A stretch of DNA of 11,164 nucleotides from Gammaproteobacteria bacterium. Lineage in GTDB: Bacteria; Pseudomonadota; Gammaproteobacteria; Francisellales; CACEW01. The DNA lies in contig JANQIS010000246.1 in assembly GCA_028282045.1 (NCBI GenBank), forward strand, positions 1 to 11,164, written 5' to 3'. Positions 7,538 through 11,164 of this stretch are shown here, piece by piece (within the stretch, counting starts at the first letter, position 1; each line of letters begins with the position of its first letter). The notes beneath the pieces were generated by a model, which worked only from the letters and a program-made list of their open reading frames with translations, made no database searches and was not told where the DNA came from. Both the position numbers and the translations under genes were made by a program.

Positions 7538-8151
7538 ATGCTGCTTACCATCCTCGATATGATTGGCACCATTGCTTTTGCCACCTCAGGTGCTTTGGCC
7601 GCCATTCGCCATCGGATGGACCTAAGTGGCGCTATTGTACTGGCCTTTATTGTTGGTAACGGCGGCGGTACGATACGTGATATGTTATTGGAGCGACCGG
7701 TTTTTTGGTTTCATCAGCACAATTATATTTATGTGGCTGTAGCAACCGGTTTAATCACATTTTTGATTGCTTACTTCGTACCGAAAACTCAACATCACCG
7801 CGCCAAAGAGTTTGAGTGGTCGTTAATTCTTTCCGATACCATTGGCTTGGCCGCATTCACTATTATTGGTATCAATATTACGCTAAGCTTAGGATACGGC
7901 ATACTGATCGCTATCATTATGGGTTTGCTCACTGCTGTGGGCGGCGGTGTGATCCGCGATATTATGTGTCGCGAGATCCCGCTAATCTTCCATGGCCAGC
8001 TCTATGCCACACCTGCGTTACTGGGCGCCATCTTGTATGTCACGTTATTGCACTATGCCCCCATGAGCTAGCCATCGCAACTTGTATTATTGTGGTGCTG
8101 ACTATCCGAATTCTGGCAGTAAAAAAAGCCTGGCATTTGCCATTTGTTTAA
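7538..8151 (+). pseudogene. YicG/UPF0126-type membrane protein, frameshifted at 3' end
   Basis: Polytopic inner-membrane protein of the UPF0126 family (related to TRIC channels; E. coli YicG has been described as a glycine transporter). It shows the duplicated family layout: GNGGGTIRDMLLE at 40-52 and AVGGGVIRDIMCREIP in the second half (from 123), each in a run of hydrophobic helices. The intact frame from the ATG at 7538 stops at 8069-8071 after 177 residues. The missing last helix lies in the frame one base back (HELAIATCIIVVLTIR, then a short tail ending WHLPFV at 8151). Adding one C to the C5 run at 8058-8062 would give about 204 residues, the normal family length. It may be a real mutation, a sequencing undercall, or less likely programmed -1 slippage. 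AGAGA about 9 nt before the ATG may serve as the ribosome binding site. Confidence 0.85.
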
Positions 8152-8192
8152 TATCGCTTTTGGGGCATACGGACCTGCCGTGAGCCTCAAAC

Positions 8193-8270
8193 TTAAGACA
8201 TACCGGGCTTGATGCATTGCTCATAGACTTTTTGTGAAATTCCACTGATTATCTTTGACCACAGCCGCAT
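8193..8270 (-). CDS. Possible 25-residue ORF overlapping immunity 3 stop
   Basis: Its ATG (8268-8270) shares one base with the immunity 3 stop in a TGATG overlap, an arrangement typical of translational coupling. The peptide begins MRLWSKIISGISQ and ends at TAA (8193-8195). It has no recognisable family. Alternatively it is the last remnant of a longer gene or degenerate tip lost from the 3' end of the array. The rest of the gap (8152-8192) shows nothing clear. Confidence 0.25.
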   Translation of the reverse strand: MRLWSKIISGISQKVYEQCIKPGMS

Positions 8271-8650
8271 CAGGCCAGTGACATAATCTTGATGATTAAC
8301 CCACAGATCATCGCCAACCCTGCGGCAATCAAACCAATGATGAAAGCATACCATGCAATAAATGAAATGATTTTATCAATTAGGCGAGCATCTTTACGGA
8401 AGTCATGATCACCATAGGTCATGCGACTGAGTGAATTCTTCATACCATTACCAAACGCAATCATAAAAGAGTAACGCCCGGCCCTGCCTAGCTTTGGGAA
8501 ATCATCCATTGCATCCAACGGATCATACTTAACGTTGAGAATTTTTTGAAAATGGGGGCCAACAATAAACCAAATGGCTGGAATCATAATAAAATTCACA
8601 AGCAGTCCAAACGCAGCAATATTCCCAAACAAATTCATTAAATAGTTCAT
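8270..8650 (-). CDS. Immunity protein 3, two-segment membrane protein
   Basis: Putative immunity protein for tip 3, 126 residues from the ATG at 8648-8650. That ATG aligns with the immunity 1 start and keeps the same stop-A-start junction with the preceding tip; an in-frame ATG at 8663-8665, inside tip 3, would add five residues. There is a hydrophobic N-terminal segment (about 5-32), then a charged core with YDPLDAMDDFPKLGRAGRYS, FGNGMKNS and DHDFRKDARLIDKI. A C-terminal hydrophobic segment ends LIIKIMSLA. The core differs from immunity 1 at only about three of 71 positions, while the membrane segments differ clearly. I know no named family for it. Immunity function is inferred from position and topology, as for colicin immunity proteins that act within the membrane. 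Confidence 0.75.
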   Translation of the reverse strand: MNYLMNLFGNIAAFGLLVNFIMIPAIWFIVGPHFQKILNVKYDPLDAMDDFPKLGRAGRYSFMIAFGNGMKNSLSRMTYGDHDFRKDARLIDKIISFIAWYAFIIGLIAAGLAMICGLIIKIMSLA

Positions 8651-8651
8651 T

Positions 8652-8850
8652 TCAGAAATACTCATTGATTAAGGGGTTAATATATTTCTTATCAAAGTAA
8701 TGATTACCTACAGCAGCAACAGCACCAACTGCAATTATTGCCGCCCAGCCTTCAGGGACTATTTCCAAGCTAACAAGCAATCTTTTAGCACTCCACCCCG
8801 TTATCACAAACGACCCCAAATCAGCACTCTCTTTATGGCTATCTTTATCC
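8652..8850 (-). pseudogene. Orphan effector C-terminal tip 3
   Basis: Displaced copy of the effector C-terminal tip without the N-terminal 250 or so residues. It reads ESADLGSFVITGWSAKRL, then a Gly/Ala-rich hydrophobic stretch with VGAVAAVG, and ends YINPLINEYF; the last ten residues match the main effector almost exactly. It has no own ATG or ribosome binding site; the open frame could extend to a TTG at 8880-8882 inside immunity 2. The boundary motif is present (GACCCCAAATCAGCACTCTCT on the plus strand at 8812-8832 would be its exact 21-bp core), but one base is missing near 8833. The WIK..I..ES reading is therefore out of frame with the tip. It is probably silent unless recombined onto an effector. 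Confidence 0.75.
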
Positions 8851-9222
8851 AACCCGGGCCTGTGAAAATAAATTAAGCGCAATAATCAACAGAAAACATA
8901 TCAACATGATGATTATTGGAACCCATACTAAATACGCAATGATTCTATCACGCAATCTCGAGTCATTACGAAAATTATAATCATGGTAAATTAACTTATA
9001 AATTGATCTTTTTGTTCCATAACCAAAAACAAGCATAAATGAATAAGTAGTTGCCCGCCATAATCGAGGAAAGAATAAAGCGTAGTTTTGAGTGGGATCA
9101 TAAATGTCTTTAAAAATTTTGTCATAATAAGGCCCAATAATAATCCAAACCAGCGGATGTACTATTAAGCTAAAGAGAAAGCATAAGGCGCCAACACTTT
9201 GCAATATAGATAAAATCGACAT
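8845..9222 (-). CDS. Immunity protein 2, divergent two-segment membrane protein
   Basis: 125 residues from the ATG at 9220-9222, with AGAGAG upstream and one base after the stop of tip 2. It is homologous to immunity 1 and 3 but far more diverged. Shared positions include IIGPxxxK, YDP, FPxLxRAxxYSxM, FGxGxKxS, YxDxxFRxDxRLxDxII and a following W. It has a hydrophobic N-terminal segment (about 5-30) and a strongly hydrophobic C-terminal one (about 96-117). Its last codons overlap the boundary motif of tip 3, so the ARVG end may have been created by the recombination that placed tip 3 there. It is likely the cognate immunity of the equally divergent tip 2. Function is inferred. Confidence 0.75.
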   Translation of the reverse strand: MSILSILQSVGALCFLFSLIVHPLVWIIIGPYYDKIFKDIYDPTQNYALFFPRLWRATTYSFMLVFGYGTKRSIYKLIYHDYNFRNDSRLRDRIIAYLVWVPIIIMLICFLLIIALNLFSQARVG

Positions 9223-9223
9223 T

Positions 9224-9444
9224 TTACAGCTCTCTACTAATAAACGGATTTATAAGGTATTCATCAATGTAATGGCTAGTTACAACGATACCCACTGCAG
9301 TTAACAACACCCCCAACCGACAGGAGTGATACCCATGGCACCGAGCGTTCCCATCACACCAAACCTTACACCCGTTACCGATAATATATCCACACTCTCT
9401 CTTATAGCCACCTTTATCCAATCCTCGCCTTTGCGATAAGCATC
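9224..9444 (-). pseudogene. Orphan effector C-terminal tip 2, frameshifted
   Basis: Second displaced tip. It begins directly after the immunity 1 stop with DAYRKGEDWIKVAIRES, closely matching effector residues 255-271. It then diverges into a different Gly-rich hydrophobic sequence (GVMGTLGAMGITPVGWG, VLLTAVGIVV) and ends YLINPFISREL, where the main effector has FLNPLINEYF. The frame breaks at the C5 run at 9310-9314 (G5 on the coding strand); one extra base gives a continuous 73-residue tip, against 74 in the effector. There is no usable start codon. The stop at 9224-9226 is followed by one base and the immunity 2 ATG, as in the other two pairs. It is either a true remnant or a sequencing undercall of an intact tip. 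Confidence 0.75.
9393..9444 (-). repeat. Tip-boundary repeat, orphan tip 2 copy
   Basis: 52 bp matching 9998-10049 in the effector at 48 of 52 positions (offset 605). It encodes the DAYxKGEDWIKxAIRES segment. DNA similarity to the effector drops sharply beyond it on the tip side, as expected for a recombination tract shared by different tips. Confidence 0.8.
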
Positions 9445-9445
9445 A

Positions 9446-9823
9446 TCAGGCCAGTGACATAATCTTGATGATTAACCAGCAAAGACCATAGAGCACTGTT
9501 GCAACCAGAGCAGCAGCAAAAGCATACCATGCAATAAATGAAATGATTTTATCAATTAGGCGAGCATCTTTACGGAAATCATGATCACCATAGGTCATGC
9601 GGCTGAGCGAATTCTTCATACCATTACCAAACGCAATCATAACAGAATAACGCCCAGCCCTGCCTAGCTTTGGGAAATCATCCATTGCATCCAACGGATC
9701 ATACTTAACTTTAAGGACTTTTTGGAAATGCGGGCCAATGATAAGACCAATCGCAGGGATCATAGCAAAAGCGACCAGCGCGCTATAAGCTGCGATTTTG
9801 CCTAAAATAGTTAAAACTTCCAC
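9446..9823 (-). CDS. Immunity protein 1, two-segment membrane protein
   Basis: Putative cognate immunity of the full effector, 125 residues. The start is a GTG (9821-9823) one base after the effector stop. The position that holds an in-frame upstream ATG in immunity 3 is ACG here, so it cannot serve. The hydrophobic N-terminal segment is about 4-30 and the C-terminal one about 96-120; between them is a soluble, charged core with YDPLDAMDDFPKLGRAGRYS and DHDFRKDARLIDKI. Its 3' end (from the stop through LIIKIMSLA) and its core are almost identical in DNA to immunity 3 at an offset of 1176 bp. Translational coupling to the effector fits toxin/immunity pairs. No named family is recognised. Confidence 0.78.
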   Translation of the reverse strand: MEVLTILGKIAAYSALVAFAMIPAIGLIIGPHFQKVLKVKYDPLDAMDDFPKLGRAGRYSVMIAFGNGMKNSLSRMTYGDHDFRKDARLIDKIISFIAWYAFAAALVATVLYGLCWLIIKIMSLA

Positions 9824-9824
9824 T

Positions 9825-10811
9825 TTAAAAATACTCGTTAATCAATGGATTTAGGAAAGAGCGGTCAACAATGTAGTTCACACCAGCAGCAACAGCACCA
9901 ACGGCAAGGGTTGCCATCCAACCTTGAGGGGTTATTTCTAAAATAATTAACAACCTTTTAGCCATCCAGCCTGATAACGCCATTGACCCCAAATCAGCAC
10001 TCTCTCTTATAGCCTCTTTTATCCAATCCTCGCCTTTGAGATAGGCATCAAACGTCTCCCAAACCCCATCAGCCGCATCAGCAACTGCCGCCACTCGACC
10101 AGCAATGCGTAATGCTCGTGCAGCACGTTCAACATGGTTGAGAATATCAGTTTGGAATATCTGCCACCCTTTCTCGCTAGCGACTTTGATAGCATCCTGC
10201 GAGTTAGTTAGCAATGCTTTAGCCCGCAGGTCAAACTCAATCATCTCAACTTTGAACTCTTCATTAAGGCGCCGCACATCTTGCCCAAAACGGCTACGGG
10301 CTATATCTCTGGCAGCCTCATCAGGTGCTGCTGCCAGGGCCTGCAAGCTGGCTTTGACATCTGCCAGCACCGCTCTGAACTTGCTTAAACGTTCGGTTTT
10401 TAAGTCACTTGCCACTTCAAAGGTTTGAAAGCCTAATGTCAGACCAGTGGCAGCATCGGCAGTATAGTGATTGGCTTCTTGTACCAACTCATGTGCCAGT
10501 AATAGGTGATTAATATCCAGACCGGCCTGTTGTGCACGATATAGGTTGTGTCTGGCCGGCGGCGTGAGCCAGTCAAGTCGGCGTAATATCGATGCCTGCC
10601 AACGCTGTTGCTGTGGCGATAATACCGGACACACTGGAATGACAATCGGACGCTGCGGTGCATACAAATCCGTACCCGGGATCAACCGATGGGCCTGGGT
10701 GTTGATATTGGCCTGATAGATCCATTTGGCCAGTTCAGAATGGCCTCCCGGAGCAAACTTGCGAGCAATCCGTGCCGGTGTCTCTGCCCTGCCGGTGAAA
10801 TAAACTAGCAT
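9825..10811 (-). CDS. Hcp-linked T6SS effector, probable pore former
   Basis: 328 residues, starting 8 nt after the hcp stop. Residues 1-60 resemble a LysM-like module (VYFTGRAETPARIARKF, IYQANI, LIPGTDLYAP), seen in several T6SS cargo effectors. Residues 61-130 are helical without a recognised family. Residues 130-205 are highly charged and probably coiled coil (LKTERLSKF, RRLNEEFKVEM). An alanine-rich amphipathic stretch (228-248) precedes the boundary segment DAYLKGEDWIKEAIRES (255-271). The tip (272-328) is hydrophobic and glycine/alanine-rich (TLAVGAVAAGVNYIV) and ends FLNPLINEYF. No catalytic motif is visible, and the immunity protein is membrane-embedded. Both facts point to membrane disruption, as with colicin-like or Tme/Tse4-type effectors, though homology to those is not claimed. 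Loading inside Hcp is inferred from adjacency. Confidence 0.75.
   Translation of the reverse strand: MLVYFTGRAETPARIARKFAPGGHSELAKWIYQANINTQAHRLIPGTDLYAPQRPIVIPVCPVLSPQQQRWQASILRRLDWLTPPARHNLYRAQQAGLDINHLLLAHELVQEANHYTADAATGLTLGFQTFEVASDLKTERLSKFRAVLADVKASLQALAAAPDEAARDIARSRFGQDVRRLNEEFKVEMIEFDLRAKALLTNSQDAIKVASEKGWQIFQTDILNHVERAARALRIAGRVAAVADAADGVWETFDAYLKGEDWIKEAIRESADLGSMALSGWMAKRLLIILEITPQGWMATLAVGAVAAGVNYIVDRSFLNPLINEYF
9998..10049 (-). repeat. Tip-boundary repeat, full effector copy
   Basis: Encodes effector residues 255-271. It matches the start of orphan tip 2 over 52 bp. Its tip-side extension (9985-10005) matches orphan tip 3 exactly for 21 bp. It marks the point where the constant effector body meets the exchangeable tip. 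Confidence 0.8.
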
Positions 10812-10819
10812 GGTTTATC

Positions 10820-11164
10820 TCACAGACTCTTACCGGCAACCAAGTCATAACCGGCGCGCCGTGGCGCACCGGCAGTATTATCAGCACCACGCGGATAATA
10901 GGTTTTTTGGACTTGGGTGTAATGCAGGTTTAATAGCTCCAGCGGCATTTTCGCCCCACGGTAATTAACCTCTTGGTAGAAACTGAAAATCACATCGCTC
11001 AGCTCAATACTCTCAAAAGTAAAACCAGGGTCTGCCGATGTCACAAAATCAACCTGCACGGTGGGAATGACTTTGGCACTGCAGGCAGCCTGAAACAATT
11101 GCAACGAACTCTCATCAACTGATTTAAAAATCTCTACCTGGCCGAAGGTCGGGAAACTGGACAC
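10820..11164 (-). CDS. hcp: Type VI secretion tube protein Hcp, 3' part
   Basis: C-terminal part (about 115 codons) of an Hcp-family protein; the 5' end lies off the right edge, and the GTG at the edge is probably an internal valine. Hcp hexamers stack into the inner tube of the T6SS and can carry small effectors in their lumen. The family pattern is visible: FGQVEIFKSVDESSLQLFQA (the 'K..D..SP.L..A' helix), VPTVQVDF-like strand, FESIELSDVIFSFYQE, then LNLHYTQVQKTYYP and a final GYDL. The immediate downstream effector and immunity genes suggest an auxiliary hcp module rather than the main T6SS cluster; no sheath, baseplate or ClpV gene is in view. Its promoter is off the window. Confidence 0.85.
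   Translation of the reverse strand: MSSFPTFGQVEIFKSVDESSLQLFQAACSAKVIPTVQVDFVTSADPGFTFESIELSDVIFSFYQEVNYRGAKMPLELLNLHYTQVQKTYYPRGADNTAGAPRRAGYDLVAGKSL

Noticed and set aside
8050..8071. Programmed -1 frameshift in the YicG-like gene
   Set aside because: The GCCCCCA run allows slippage of CCC, but there is no proper X XXY YYZ heptamer and no strong downstream hairpin; a lost base or base-call error is simpler.
8121..8142. Minus-strand terminator for the effector array (TGGCAAATGCCA followed by T7)
   Set aside because: The stem is only 4-5 bp with a tiny loop and is separated from the T run by three bases; the T run is also coding sequence of the YicG-like tail. Too weak to call.
9224..9421. 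Independent 65-residue gene starting at TTG 9419-9421
   Set aside because: Its first half is the orphan tip 2 sequence read in the wrong frame (cysteine-rich, non-homologous); only the part after 9310 is in the tip frame.
8270..9830. CRISPR array or insertion sequence as explanation for the repeats
   Set aside because: The repeats are long homologous coding blocks of immunity and tip genes, without regular spacers, terminal inverted repeats or a transposase.

Overview
The window looks like a chromosomal segment of a gammaproteobacterium. It has a homodimeric-type pyruvate dehydrogenase (aceE followed by aceF), the prmB-aroC gene pair also seen next to each other in Escherichia coli, and a Hcp-type (type VI secretion) gene. 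Base composition is moderate and no phage, plasmid or transposase gene is visible. A marine, Cellvibrionales-like host is only a guess. No tRNA, rRNA or CRISPR array was seen, and there is no gene-free stretch longer than 300 bases.

Positions 1-4168 are core metabolism, all on the minus strand. They hold the 5' part of aceF (two lipoyl domains plus the E1/E3-binding domain; the catalytic domain lies off the window), complete aceE, and a YohD-like DedA membrane protein. At 4304-5419 a plus-strand AAA_14/DUF4143-type ATPase interrupts this run. It sits between two exact 13-bp direct repeats, one of which is the last codons of aroC, so it looks like a single-gene insertion at the aroC 3' end. 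aroC and prmB follow on the minus strand. A YicG/UPF0126-type membrane protein diverges from prmB and carries an apparent one-base frameshift near its 3' end.

Positions 8193-11164 are an accessory region on the minus strand and the most interesting part. In transcription order it holds the end of an hcp gene (T6SS tube protein) and a 328-residue effector with a LysM-like N-terminus, a helical middle and a short hydrophobic C-terminal tip. A two-segment membrane immunity protein comes next. Two further tip/immunity pairs follow, in which the tip is an orphan fragment without its own N-terminal part: tip 2 + immunity 2, then tip 3 + immunity 3. The homology between full effector and orphan tips begins at a conserved DNA motif that marks the tip boundary. 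The three immunity proteins share a soluble core but differ most in their membrane segments.

I read this as a T6SS pore-forming effector locus with a reservoir of exchangeable C-terminal tips and retained immunity genes. It is analogous to the orphan CT/immunity arrays of CdiA and Rhs toxins, but built on a small Hcp-linked membrane-acting effector with a tip of only about 74 residues. The architecture is read directly from the sequence; pore formation, Hcp loading and tip swapping are inferences.
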